A stretch of 53,486 bases of DNA from an uncultured Legionellales bacterium (GCA_913046215.1 CAJWRJ010000008.1:1-53486); one strand, 5' to 3'; shown: positions 8,815 to 17,673, counted from the stretch's first letter. The notes: generated by a model from the sequence alone, not told the origin. A program made the numbers and translations.

Positions 8815-9252
8815 ATGAAAATTAACATCTGTGAAAATTCATTTAACTCTTATGAAGAAATTGATGCATATGAAAAAAAGTTAAATGCTAAAGGTAAATT
8901 TGGTGCAACGGCATCATTTATTGGGTCAATGAGGAATTTTAATGAAGATAAAAAAATTGAAAGCATGTTTCTTGAACATTATCCTGACATGACAGAAAGT
9001 TTTTTAAATCAAATTGCGAATGATGCGCAAAAAAGATTTAATCTTATTGATATATTGATACTTCATAGGGTGGGGCAGATTGAAATTAGTGAGCACATTG
9101 CACTAGTTGCTGTCTGGTCGGAACATCGAAAAGAGGCCTTCGAGAGCTGTCGCTTTATAATGGAGGAGCTTAAGAGTAGAGCACCTTTTTGGAAAAAAGA
9201 AAAAACAACCACTGGCACACATTGGGTTAAAAACAACACCCCTGGAACTTAG
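8815..9252 (+). CDS. moaE: Molybdopterin synthase catalytic subunit MoaE
   Basis: With MoaD it forms molybdopterin synthase, which inserts the dithiolene sulfurs into cyclic pyranopterin monophosphate. The 145 residues include the family signatures GATASFIGSMRN, LEHYPDM, HRVGQIEI, and the active-site APFWKKE near the C-terminus. It starts two bases after moaD. It ends convergent to the molybdoenzyme gene with a 19-base gap and no visible terminator hairpin. Confidence 0.97.
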   Translation: MKINICENSFNSYEEIDAYEKKLNAKGKFGATASFIGSMRNFNEDKKIESMFLEHYPDMTESFLNQIANDAQKRFNLIDILILHRVGQIEISEHIALVAVWSEHRKEAFESCRFIMEELKSRAPFWKKEKTTTGTHWVKNNTPGT

Positions 9253-9271
9253 AAAAACAATTCCAACCAGA

Positions 9272-11398
9272 CTAGTTCGTAGATTCCACTTGTACAAGAT
9301 TGTCTGAAAATGTAGGCGCATGCCCCATGTTCACAAATTCAGCAGAACTTATACAGTTAACCGTACCGTTATTTAGCTGACGCCAATAGCCAAGAGTAGC
9401 TACAACAAGTCCAGCATTAACATCATCTGTAACTTTTGCGTCTCCTTCAAAACTACCACGGTCATTAAAAACTCGAATTTTATCTCCACTATTGATACCT
9501 CTTGATTTTGCATCAATCTCATTTATTAATACAAACTGTTCGCCTTGACCTTTGATTTTATGATCCATATTTGCATAACATGAATTTAAAAAGCCATGAC
9601 TTTTTGGCGATACAATATTTAGTGGATATTTCTTTGCGAGCTCAGGACTTGTTTCAGCTGATTCACGTGGTGGCACGTAATCTGGTAAAACATCAATTGG
9701 CTCTCCAGGTTGGTAAGCATCATACATTTGACGAAATGGACCTGCTACAAAGTTAGTTGCTCCCTCTAGTTTAATTTCACATTTACCTGATGGGGTTGGA
9801 AAATTACCTTCTTTATGCGGGACTCTATTATCTTTTGTACCAACATTTAAACGCGCAAACCCATTCTCTCTTAAGTAGTTAAGATCAATTCCTTCACACG
9901 CTGGAGAATCCCAATCAACATAATTTTCTAAACATTCTGTATCAGTCCATTTGAATTGATCATCATCATAACCCATGCGCTCTGCAAGACGACGAAAGAT
10001 TTCAGCATTTGGTATTGCTTCTCCAGGGGAATCAACACTCTTTGCATTGTATGTTAGATATAAATGCCCCCACGATAAAATAATATCTTCCATTTCAGCT
10101 CCCATTGATGCAGGCAGCACTATATCAGCGTAAGAGGCTGTATCAGATATAAAATGTTCTGCTGATACAGTAAAAAGATCATCACGCATTAAACCCTTAA
10201 CAATTTTTTCTGTCTCGGGTGCTTGTGTTACTGGGTTGGCGTTCCAGCACATAAATGATTTGATAGGTACTTCTGTGTGGGTTTCTCCTGTTAATGCGCG
10301 ACCAATTTGAAGTGCATTTATCACTCTAGTTCCTTCAGGTATTAAATCAGGTCGACAAATTACATCGAACTTATATGGATGTTCCCAAACTGGAAATTGA
10401 GTAATACCGCCTCCAACATGACGCCATGCTCCTGTTAATGCAGGAATACAAGTTACAGCGCGAATAGTTTGACCACCACCAAAATGCCGCTCTAGTGCAA
10501 CCCCAATTCTGATTGCAGCAGGTTGTACTGTTGCTAGTTCTCTAGCAAGAGTTCTTATATCCTCTGCCTTAATACCAGTTATTTTCTCAGCCCACTCTGG
10601 TGTACGTTCTTTAGCACGCTCTGCTAATTCTTCAAAACCTACTGTGTAATTTTCTGCGTAGTCTTTATCAACTAAATCTTGTTCTATAATACTATTGATG
10701 ATCGCCATTGCTAGAGCACCATCAGTACCTGGTTTTGGTGCAATGTGCCAGTCCGCTTGTTTTGCAGTTCTTGATGCATAACTGTCAATCACCACAACTT
10801 TCGCACCTTTTTGTTTTGCATCTTGCACGATAGCCCAATGATGCAGGTTTGTACTAACGCTATTACAGGCCCAAATTACAATGTATTTAGAATGTATATA
10901 ACTCTCTGGATCAACGCCCGCTGTTGGACCAACTGTTGACAACCATGCAGTACAAGAGCCTTCACCACAAAATGTTCGTTCTGTGACAGTAGCACCCATA
11001 CGCGCAAAAAAAGCATCTGCGCCATTTAATCCGTGAACGAGTCCTTGATGTCCAAGATAGCTATATGGGACGATTGCTTGAGGACCATACTCTTCGATTA
11101 TTTGTTTCCAGTTATTCGTTATTTCATTTAACGCCTCATCCCATGAAATTTTTTCGAACTTTTTGCTTCCTTTTGGTCCCGTTCTTCTTAGTGGCGTTAG
11201 AACACGATCTTGATGATAATGACGCTTTTCGTAGTCTTTTAATTTTACACAAAGACCCCCACGAGTCATCGGGTGTTCTTTGTTTCCACGTACGCCCGTA
11301 ACTTTTCCATCTTCAATATCGAAAACCATCGCACATGTATCTGGACAATCATGTGGACATCCACCAAAAGCAGTTTTAATTTTTGGATTAGCAGCCAT
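9272..11398 (-). CDS. Formate-dehydrogenase-like molybdopterin oxidoreductase
   Basis: It is a 708-residue cytoplasmic molybdoenzyme of the bis-MGD (DMSO reductase/formate dehydrogenase) superfamily. The N-terminal [4Fe-4S] motif is Cys14-x3-Cys18-x3-Cys22-x27-Cys50. A FCGEGSC stretch (Cys144, Cys149) lies where family members place the Mo-ligand residue. The C-terminal molydopterin-binding domain is present. There is no Tat signal and no adjacent Fe-S, cytochrome or NADH-linked partner gene. Surrounding moeA, mobAB, fdhD and moaA suggest the cluster matures this enzyme. The substrate is not determined; formate oxidation fits the context, but related single-subunit proteins are uncharacterised. 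Confidence 0.85.
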   Translation of the reverse strand: MAANPKIKTAFGGCPHDCPDTCAMVFDIEDGKVTGVRGNKEHPMTRGGLCVKLKDYEKRHYHQDRVLTPLRRTGPKGSKKFEKISWDEALNEITNNWKQIIEEYGPQAIVPYSYLGHQGLVHGLNGADAFFARMGATVTERTFCGEGSCTAWLSTVGPTAGVDPESYIHSKYIVIWACNSVSTNLHHWAIVQDAKQKGAKVVVIDSYASRTAKQADWHIAPKPGTDGALAMAIINSIIEQDLVDKDYAENYTVGFEELAERAKERTPEWAEKITGIKAEDIRTLARELATVQPAAIRIGVALERHFGGGQTIRAVTCIPALTGAWRHVGGGITQFPVWEHPYKFDVICRPDLIPEGTRVINALQIGRALTGETHTEVPIKSFMCWNANPVTQAPETEKIVKGLMRDDLFTVSAEHFISDTASYADIVLPASMGAEMEDIILSWGHLYLTYNAKSVDSPGEAIPNAEIFRRLAERMGYDDDQFKWTDTECLENYVDWDSPACEGIDLNYLRENGFARLNVGTKDNRVPHKEGNFPTPSGKCEIKLEGATNFVAGPFRQMYDAYQPGEPIDVLPDYVPPRESAETSPELAKKYPLNIVSPKSHGFLNSCYANMDHKIKGQGEQFVLINEIDAKSRGINSGDKIRVFNDRGSFEGDAKVTDDVNAGLVVATLGYWRQLNNGTVNCISSAEFVNMGHAPTFSDNLVQVESTN

Positions 11399-11426
11399 TA
11401 TCTATACCCTCGTGTTTTTTAATTCT

Positions 11427-11460
11427 TATGATTTTCATCATAGCAAATTAGATATTGCTA
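11427..11460 (-). promoter_or_regulatory. Two adjacent palindromes and -10 upstream of the molybdoenzyme gene
   Basis: TAGCAA-N8-TTGCTA (11441-11460) and TATGAT-TTTC-ATCATA (11427-11442) are perfect inverted repeats 29 to 62 bases before the ATG of the molybdoenzyme. On the minus strand a TATAAT occurs at 11465-11460, so the first palindrome would cover the transcription start, a usual place for a repressor site. A GAGGG ribosome-binding site follows nearer the ATG. The repeats are seen; the regulator is unknown. Confidence 0.4.
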
Positions 11461-11563
11461 TTATATCTTTTTTATCGGGGATAACGGTAAAATAAAGATT
11501 AATTAAATTAATAAAAACATATAGTTATAGATATTTAGGATGGGAGAGTGTTGATTTTAGTGA

Positions 11564-12832
11564 TTAAATAATGCCTTCAAATGGCTGAATATCAACACTA
11601 TCACCAGGATTCACCTCTTTACTATCAATAGGCAATACAATAAAACAATTTGCTTCAGACATTGAGCGAAGAATTCCCGAACCTTGGGGGCCTGTTTTTC
11701 TTACTGTAAGATTATTATTTTTATCCTTTTCGAAGATACCGCGCTGATATTCAACTCGACCCGGCTTTTTTCTTAATGAAGAAGTTGATATTGCTTTTAA
11801 TACTATTGGTAAATAAGAAGTCTCACCAGCAAATTTTTTTATTGCGAGTTGAGTAAACTGATAAAATGTTACCATTACAGAAACTGGGTTACCTGGAAGG
11901 CCAAAGAATAATGTGCTTTTTATTTTTCCAAATGTTAGAGGTCTTCCTGGTTTGATAGCCACTTTCCAAAAATTAATATTTCCATATTTTTCTAAAATAT
12001 CTTTTATATAATCTGCTTCTCCTACAGATACGCCACCCGATGTAATCAGCATATCAACTTCGCCAGCTGCCTCATTGAAAGCTTGAGTGAGTGATTCTTT
12101 ATCATCTTTAACGACTCCCATATCAAAAATTTCAACGTTAAGATTTGATAACATCGTATACAAGGTGTAACGATTACTATCATAGACGTCGCCAACATTT
12201 AATTTTTCTCCTAACGAACGTAATTCATCGCCTGTTGAAAAAAATGCAATCTTTAGTTTTCTGTAAACTTCAACCTTAGGTATGCCTAGTGATGCTAATA
12301 GCCCAATATCTGCTGGGGTAAGATTTTTTCCTTTTTTAATAGCAATAGCTCCTTTTGCAATATCTTCACCAGCTTCTCTTACATTAGAACCAGGTTTGAT
12401 TTCGTTATCAATCAAGATTTCATTTTGTGTTTTTGAAGTTTCAACATGTTCCTGTATGACTACAGTATCCGCACCATCTGGAACAACCGCGCCAGTCATT
12501 ATTTTTACACACTGACCATCTTTAATTGATGTATTGCATGGTTTTCCCGCGAGACTTTTTCCAACAACTTTTAGTGTTTTTGTCTTTTTAGGTATATTTT
12601 TCGAGTTAATTGCATATCCATCCATAGCTGAATTTTTTGCAGACGGAACATTTATAGTTGATTTAACATCTATTGCAAGCACACGATTTAGCGATTCCCT
12701 AATAGGCACTAACTCAGTTTTTTTAATAGGCGAAATTGAACTTAATATTTTATTAATTGCTTCTTCAGTCGTTATTGATTCACGATCGTAATCATCTACA
12801 CAACTTGGATTTTTTTCTATATTTTCTCTCAT
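11564..12832 (-). CDS. moeA: Molybdopterin molybdenumtransferase MoeA
   Basis: It inserts molybdate into adenylylated molybdopterin. The 422 residues show the four-domain MoeA layout: an N-terminal PSAKNSAMDGYAI, IMTGAVVPDGADTVV, the MogA-like TSGGVSVGEADYIKD, and FFGLPGNPVSVMVTF followed by the C-terminal beta domain. It is seven bases downstream of mobB and probably part of a mobA-mobB-moeA transcript. A 165-base gap with its own palindromes separates it from the molybdoenzyme gene. Confidence 0.97.
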   Translation of the reverse strand: MRENIEKNPSCVDDYDRESITTEEAINKILSSISPIKKTELVPIRESLNRVLAIDVKSTINVPSAKNSAMDGYAINSKNIPKKTKTLKVVGKSLAGKPCNTSIKDGQCVKIMTGAVVPDGADTVVIQEHVETSKTQNEILIDNEIKPGSNVREAGEDIAKGAIAIKKGKNLTPADIGLLASLGIPKVEVYRKLKIAFFSTGDELRSLGEKLNVGDVYDSNRYTLYTMLSNLNVEIFDMGVVKDDKESLTQAFNEAAGEVDMLITSGGVSVGEADYIKDILEKYGNINFWKVAIKPGRPLTFGKIKSTLFFGLPGNPVSVMVTFYQFTQLAIKKFAGETSYLPIVLKAISTSSLRKKPGRVEYQRGIFEKDKNNNLTVRKTGPQGSGILRSMSEANCFIVLPIDSKEVNPGDSVDIQPFEGII

Positions 12833-12839
12833 AGGAATT

Positions 12840-13391
12840 TTACTTTGACTGTTTATTTATAAAATCATTAATAATGAAGTCAACTATCATTTTATGATTA
12901 TTAATATCCATGGTTTTAATGTCTATATCTTCTTCTAATTCATCATCACTAGCAATAGCAATAATATTTTTATCATTTTTACAGATTAGTGGATGTCCAA
13001 GTGAAGGACGATGTAATTCAATTTTTTTTATATTCTCAGATTTAAAACCTTCGACGAGTATTAAATCAATGTTTTCTTCATTCAATTTAACTATATATTC
13101 TTCCAATTTTGGCTTGCTAGGAATACTGTTTTCTACCATAAGTGCCCAGCGATTATTTGATGCTATTAGCATATGACTCGCTCCAGCTTTTCTTAACTCA
13201 AAACTATCTTTTCCTTTTTTATCAATATCAAATGCATGGTGCGCATGTTTTATTACAGCTACTCTATATTTTTTCTGCTTTAATAAAGGAATTATTTTTA
13301 CGAGCAGTGTTGTTTTACCTACGCCACTAAAAGCTGCAAAACCAAGTATAGGAATCTTTATCTTATTTTTATCCATCATTCTCCTCTGCAA
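12840..13391 (-). CDS. mobB: Molybdopterin-guanine dinucleotide biosynthesis adaptor MobB
   Basis: It is a GTP-binding P-loop protein that assists MobA in forming the guanine-dinucleotide form of the cofactor. The Walker A sequence GFAAFSGVGKTT is at residues 17-28, with VIKHAHH and LILVEGFK farther on. The start overlaps mobA by 23 bases; Mets at residues 5 and 6 are alternative starts that still overlap. Its 183 residues are usual for MobB. Confidence 0.93.
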   Translation of the reverse strand: MQRRMMDKNKIKIPILGFAAFSGVGKTTLLVKIIPLLKQKKYRVAVIKHAHHAFDIDKKGKDSFELRKAGASHMLIASNNRWALMVENSIPSKPKLEEYIVKLNEENIDLILVEGFKSENIKKIELHRPSLGHPLICKNDKNIIAIASDDELEEDIDIKTMDINNHKMIVDFIINDFINKQSK

Positions 13392-13962
13392 TAACTATTT
13401 CTTGATGAGAGTTAAAGTTTTTAAAGCTATCTGGAAAATTTGATAAATCAGCGATTGCCATATTGTGACCTTTGAACCATTCATCAATTTTTCTATTACC
13501 ATTATCCAAATATTGATTTATTGATGTCATTAGCGATCTTTTCAACATACAAAAGACAGGTTGCAATCTTTCACCATTATGTGCAACGCTAATATCAGCA
13601 TTTTCATCAGTCATTGCTTGACTTAAATATGATACAAGTTCAGTTGATAAAAATGGGCAATCACATGGCGCAGTTACTAAATATGGTGTTTTTATAACAT
13701 TTAAGACGCTAGCCATTCCTGCTAGGGGACCAAGATAATCATTGAACTCATCAGCAATTATTTTCAGACCATATTGACCATACTTCGTGTGATTTCTGTT
13801 TGCATTTATTACTAATTTACCGACCTGTGGTTTAAAAATATCAATCACATGCTCAATTAGCGGTTTATTCTTAAAGAGTATAAGCCCCTTGTCTTGCCCT
13901 TGCATCCTTCGTGCTTGTCCACCAGCAAGTATTGCACCAGTTATTTCATTTTTTTTAATCAT
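13369..13962 (-). CDS. mobA: Molybdenum cofactor guanylyltransferase MobA
   Basis: It transfers GMP to molybdenum cofactor to make bis-MGD, the form used by the formate dehydrogenase/DMSO reductase superfamily. The nucleotidyltransferase signature AILAGGQARRMQGQDKG is at the N-terminus and APCDCPFLS in the middle. Its 197 residues are normal. Its presence, with fdhD, says the cell makes a bis-MGD enzyme. Confidence 0.96.
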   Translation of the reverse strand: MIKKNEITGAILAGGQARRMQGQDKGLILFKNKPLIEHVIDIFKPQVGKLVINANRNHTKYGQYGLKIIADEFNDYLGPLAGMASVLNVIKTPYLVTAPCDCPFLSTELVSYLSQAMTDENADISVAHNGERLQPVFCMLKRSLMTSINQYLDNGNRKIDEWFKGHNMAIADLSNFPDSFKNFNSHQEIVIAEENDG

Positions 13963-14046
13963 TTGTACTCATATTTTAACTATGAAAAAGCCACCATAAC
14001 CATTATTCTTTACTATAACAGACACATCTAAATCGAGGCATCTATT

Positions 14047-14253
14047 ATGAATCAAGATCATTTTAATATGGAAATAAGAAAATACTTAAAAAAAGTAGGC
14101 ATAACCTCACAGCGAGAGATAACGGATTTAGTTACTAAGGCAATTTCAGAAGGGAAATTAACTGGAAATGAGACACTTAAGGCGCATGCAAATATAACGC
14201 TTCAGGACTTGGGCTGCACCATTGAGATTGATGGTGAGATTTCATTAGATTAA
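14047..14253 (+). CDS. DUF6494 small protein
   Basis: This 68-residue protein begins with an ATG six bases after its leader TCTATT and has the pattern FNMEIRKYLKKVGITSQREI, then TGNETLKAHANITL and a C-terminal CTIEIDGEISLD. It matches the small DUF6494 family of proteobacteria, whose function is unknown. It sits alone on the plus strand between mobA and fdhD, and its stop codon directly abuts the fdhD stop. A link to molybdoenzyme maturation is only suggested by position. Confidence 0.75.
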   Translation: MNQDHFNMEIRKYLKKVGITSQREITDLVTKAISEGKLTGNETLKAHANITLQDLGCTIEIDGEISLD

Positions 14254-15117
14254 TCATTTTTCTTTGACTATATTTCCTACTTCTTGCTTTGGCGGCAATG
14301 AAACATCATATTCAATGTTTTCATGGCCGTTATAGACTAAGAAGTGCTTATTTTTTACTCTTGAGAGTAACGTTATATTTAACTCTTGAGCCAAACTAAG
14401 CCCCATTTGCGTGATTCCTGATCGTGATAAAAGTATGGGGATTTTCATTTGCGCTACTTTGATAATCATTTCAGATGTTAATCTTCCTGTGGTATAGAAT
14501 ATTTTATCCCCGCCAGGAATTTCCTCAATCCACATTTTTCCTGCTATTGCATCGACTGCATTATGTCTTCCTACATCTTCAATAAAAACAAGTGATTCCA
14601 ATTCGTTACATAATGCACATCCGTGTACTGCTCCTGCGTTTTTATAGACATCATTATATGCATTAAGGTTTTTCAATAACAGATATAGTGCCGATTGTTT
14701 TATTTTTCTTGGTTTAATTTTAAGTTTATCTAGTTGCTCCATAATTCCATGAAAAATAGTGCCTTGACCACAACCGGTTGTTACGATTCTAGTACCTAAT
14801 TTATCTTTCCAGTCGTCTCTTTTATTTTGTGTTGTGATAGCTGCAGCATTAACATCCCAATCAATTTGAACCGATATTATTTCATTCAAGTTAGAAATTA
14901 GTTCCTGATTTTTTATGTAACCTAGAGCTAGTAACTCTGGCTCACAACCAAGCGTCATTAATGTAACGATTTCATAACTGTCAATGTATATTGTTAGCGG
15001 ACGTTCTTCAGCAATATTTAATTCTCGCGTATTGTTGTATTCATCCTTAACGAAAACTTTTTTTGTTGGCAACAAGCCAGCATTCGTCATAATTGGTATG
15101 TGTGAGGGCATACTCAA
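14254..15117 (-). CDS. fdhD: Formate dehydrogenase accessory sulfurtransferase FdhD (variant Cys motif)
   Basis: FdhD carries sulfur from a cysteine desulfurase to bis-MGD so that formate dehydrogenase becomes active. The 287 residues contain the conserved EDVGRHNAVD at 180-189 and SRSGITQMGLSLAQ. The usual CGVCG loop is instead TGCGQGT with a single Cys116. Two other cysteines occur in HGCALC (167 and 170), where the Enterobacteria have HAAA. This looks like a recognised subtype with a rearranged cysteine set. The start overlaps the moaA end by four bases. Confidence 0.92.
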   Translation of the reverse strand: MSMPSHIPIMTNAGLLPTKKVFVKDEYNNTRELNIAEERPLTIYIDSYEIVTLMTLGCEPELLALGYIKNQELISNLNEIISVQIDWDVNAAAITTQNKRDDWKDKLGTRIVTTGCGQGTIFHGIMEQLDKLKIKPRKIKQSALYLLLKNLNAYNDVYKNAGAVHGCALCNELESLVFIEDVGRHNAVDAIAGKMWIEEIPGGDKIFYTTGRLTSEMIIKVAQMKIPILLSRSGITQMGLSLAQELNITLLSRVKNKHFLVYNGHENIEYDVSLPPKQEVGNIVKEK

Positions 15118-16127
15118 CCACCTGTTACATTCATATGTCGAAATATAATTGGTTTATCTTGAGTATTAAAATCATGACCTTTAGGTTTTATATGCATCGA
15201 GTTACGTATAGATTCTTTAAGTTTTTCATTATTGCCTGGATGCGCACGAATTATTTTTTTAAGATCGACAGAGTTTTCTTGTCCCAGACATAATAATAGG
15301 CGACCTTCAGCAGTTAATCTAATTCGGTTGCATTGATCGCAAAAATTATGACTATGCGGTGAAATAAATCCAACTTTTGTCTTGGAACCATGAATTTGAA
15401 AGTATTTTGATGGACCACCAGTTGATTCTGTCGAAGAAATTAACTCAAACTTTTTTTGTATATCTTCTTTTATTTCGTCACTTGAGTAATACATCTCAGT
15501 ACGGTCATGGTCATCTATTAATCCCAGAGGCATTTCTTCAATAAAACTAATATCAATATTTTTCATTACAGCAAAGGAAACTAAATCAATAATTTCATCA
15601 TGGTTTCTATTTTTTAAAATTACAGTATTTATTTTTATTTTATCGAAACCTACAGACAATGCCTTATCAATTCCATTTAGCACCTTATCAAGATTTCCAG
15701 TGCGTGTAATGCGTTTAAATCTATCTGGTTTCAATGAATCTAAGCTAATATTGATTCTATTTACGCCGGCTTCTTTTAACGGTATTGCAAGTTTCATAAG
15801 CTGCGAACCATTAGTAGTGGTTGTAAGTTCCTCAAGGCCATCAAGGTTACCAAGTTTGTTGAATAGGGTAATAACGTTTTTTCGTATCAGTGGCTCGCCC
15901 CCCGTTATTCGTATTTTATTAATTCCAAGAAGAGTAAAGACATGAGCTATAGTTGAAATCTCTTCTAAGGTGAGTAATTGCGCCCTCGGCACAAATTCCA
16001 TTTCTTCTGACATGCAATATATACAGCGAAAATCACAACGATCTGTCACCGATATGCGAACATAGTTGATGTGACGATTAAAACTATCAACCAATTTTTC
16101 TGAGTGATTTTTATTTGAAGTAGCCAT
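15114..16127 (-). CDS. moaA: GTP 3',8-cyclase MoaA
   Basis: It is a radical SAM enzyme that rearranges GTP as the first step of molybdenum-cofactor synthesis. The SAM-cluster cysteines are Cys31, Cys35 and Cys38 (CDFRCIYC). The second, substrate-binding cluster cysteines are in FCDQCNRIRLTAEGRLLLC. The C-terminus ends with the Gly-Gly tail typical of MoaA. Its length is 337. It overlaps fdhD by four bases (ATGA-type) and follows the AmpG-like gene by 16 bases. Confidence 0.97.
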   Translation of the reverse strand: MATSNKNHSEKLVDSFNRHINYVRISVTDRCDFRCIYCMSEEMEFVPRAQLLTLEEISTIAHVFTLLGINKIRITGGEPLIRKNVITLFNKLGNLDGLEELTTTTNGSQLMKLAIPLKEAGVNRINISLDSLKPDRFKRITRTGNLDKVLNGIDKALSVGFDKIKINTVILKNRNHDEIIDLVSFAVMKNIDISFIEEMPLGLIDDHDRTEMYYSSDEIKEDIQKKFELISSTESTGGPSKYFQIHGSKTKVGFISPHSHNFCDQCNRIRLTAEGRLLLCLGQENSVDLKKIIRAHPGNNEKLKESIRNSMHIKPKGHDFNTQDKPIIFRHMNVTGG

Positions 16128-16143
16128 ATTTCTTACATATCAA

Positions 16144-17673
16144 TTAGTATTTTAAATTTTTATTTGTAAAATAAATTACTAATAATACAGGTATGCCCAA
16201 TAGGGATGCAATTAGGAAAAAATTAGTATATCCAATACTTTCAACTATAGAGCCTGAATATCCGGCTGAAATCTTAGGAATGAGTGTCATCAACGAACTA
16301 AATATTGCATATTGCATCGCCGTAAATGAAATATTTGTTAGTCTTGATAAAAAAGCAACGAATGCAGCACTTGCAATGCCAGCTGTTAAATTATCTGCTG
16401 AAATTACAAAATATAGCAATGAGGGACTATACCCATATGTCGATAATAACATGAATAAAAGATTAGTTATTACCGTTAGTATTGCACCTAAATACAAAAT
16501 TCTCATTAAGCCAAATCTAATTGACAAAACACCACCAATAAAACCACCCAGAATTGTCATAAACAAACCATAGGTTTTCACAATCGATGCAATTTCAATT
16601 TTATTAAATCCTATATCCTGATAAAAAATATTCGCAATTACTCCTAGCATGATATCTGATATTCGATATAGGCATATTAGCAGTATAAGAAATAGTGCTA
16701 ATTTTAATTTATATCTTTCAAAAAAATCTTTAACTGGAGCTAAATAACATTCAGCAAATATTTTTTTATTAATTATTTCTATATTAACTGCAAGTATTAT
16801 AATTAATAATGCAGCACAGAAGGCTACAATTAATCTTAATACCTCAATTAGAAAATTAGAAAGATAATCATTATTTGTTATTGCTTTTATTTCACTCTTT
16901 ATAGAATTAGCTATTTCTGCGCTTAGTAGAAATACTCCAACAAAGCCAATGATCGCAATTAAAAAAACTAAAAAGAATTTTATATAGACTGAGAGAGAAT
17001 ACTTTTTTTCAAAGTTAAAATTATTTTTTGGTTCATTAATTATAAGTGTTGTTGTGATTCCAATAAACATGAAAGTAGCCATAAAAAAATATGTGTATTT
17101 CCATGCTTCATAATTATACGAGTTTATTTCGGACCCAAAGTAACTTGCTAACAAGAGACTGCCAGCTCCAGAAACAAGCATTCCAATTCTGTAGCCAGCT
17201 ATATACGTTGAAGACATTAATGCTTGAAGCTCAATTGGTGCTGATTCAATTCTATATGCATCAATTACAATGTCCTGTGTTGCTGAGGAAAAACCTAATA
17301 ATATTGCCGATAGCGCCATAATTTTTAATTGATGATCTCCCAAGGCAGGATTAGTTAGTGCCATCATAGATATAGCAGCAATAACTGATATTTGTGAAAC
17401 CAGCATCCAGGAGCGCCTTCTTCCAAATTTTTTATCGAAAAATGGAAAAGGAAGAAAATCAACAATTGGCGCCCACACAAATTTAAATGAATACCCCAAT
17501 GCTGCCCAGCTAAAGAATGTTACAGCGGAACGATCTAATCCTGCTTCACGGAGCCATAGACCTAAGGATGAAAATATCAGTAGCAGCGGGAGCCCTGCAG
17601 AAAAACCAAAAAATAGCATGGTTATTACACGAGGATGTATAAAAGATTGAAAACTTTGGCGCCAACTAACCAT
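16144..17673 (-). CDS. AmpG-like MFS permease
   Basis: A 509-residue, very hydrophobic protein with 12 or more predicted membrane spans. The N-terminus (FGFSAGLPLLLIFSSLG, LREAGLDRS, KFVWAPIVD, GRRRSWML) follows the AmpG family, which imports anhydromuropeptides for cell-wall recycling; other AmpG-like proteins carry different solutes. It lies upstream of moaA in the same orientation with a 16-base gap, so it may share a transcript with moaA and fdhD. Substrate is uncertain. Confidence 0.85.
   Translation of the reverse strand: MVSWRQSFQSFIHPRVITMLFFGFSAGLPLLLIFSSLGLWLREAGLDRSAVTFFSWAALGYSFKFVWAPIVDFLPFPFFDKKFGRRRSWMLVSQISVIAAISMMALTNPALGDHQLKIMALSAILLGFSSATQDIVIDAYRIESAPIELQALMSSTYIAGYRIGMLVSGAGSLLLASYFGSEINSYNYEAWKYTYFFMATFMFIGITTTLIINEPKNNFNFEKKYSLSVYIKFFLVFLIAIIGFVGVFLLSAEIANSIKSEIKAITNNDYLSNFLIEVLRLIVAFCAALLIIILAVNIEIINKKIFAECYLAPVKDFFERYKLKLALFLILLICLYRISDIMLGVIANIFYQDIGFNKIEIASIVKTYGLFMTILGGFIGGVLSIRFGLMRILYLGAILTVITNLLFMLLSTYGYSPSLLYFVISADNLTAGIASAAFVAFLSRLTNISFTAMQYAIFSSLMTLIPKISAGYSGSIVESIGYTNFFLIASLLGIPVLLVIYFTNKNLKY

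Noticed and set aside
11427-11460. ModE (molybdate regulator) operator
   Set aside because: The palindromes do not have the ModE half-site pattern I know, so I left the regulator unnamed.
16193-16573. Plus-strand 126-residue frame
   Set aside because: It is antisense to the AmpG-like gene, whose membrane-protein frame is clearly the coding one.
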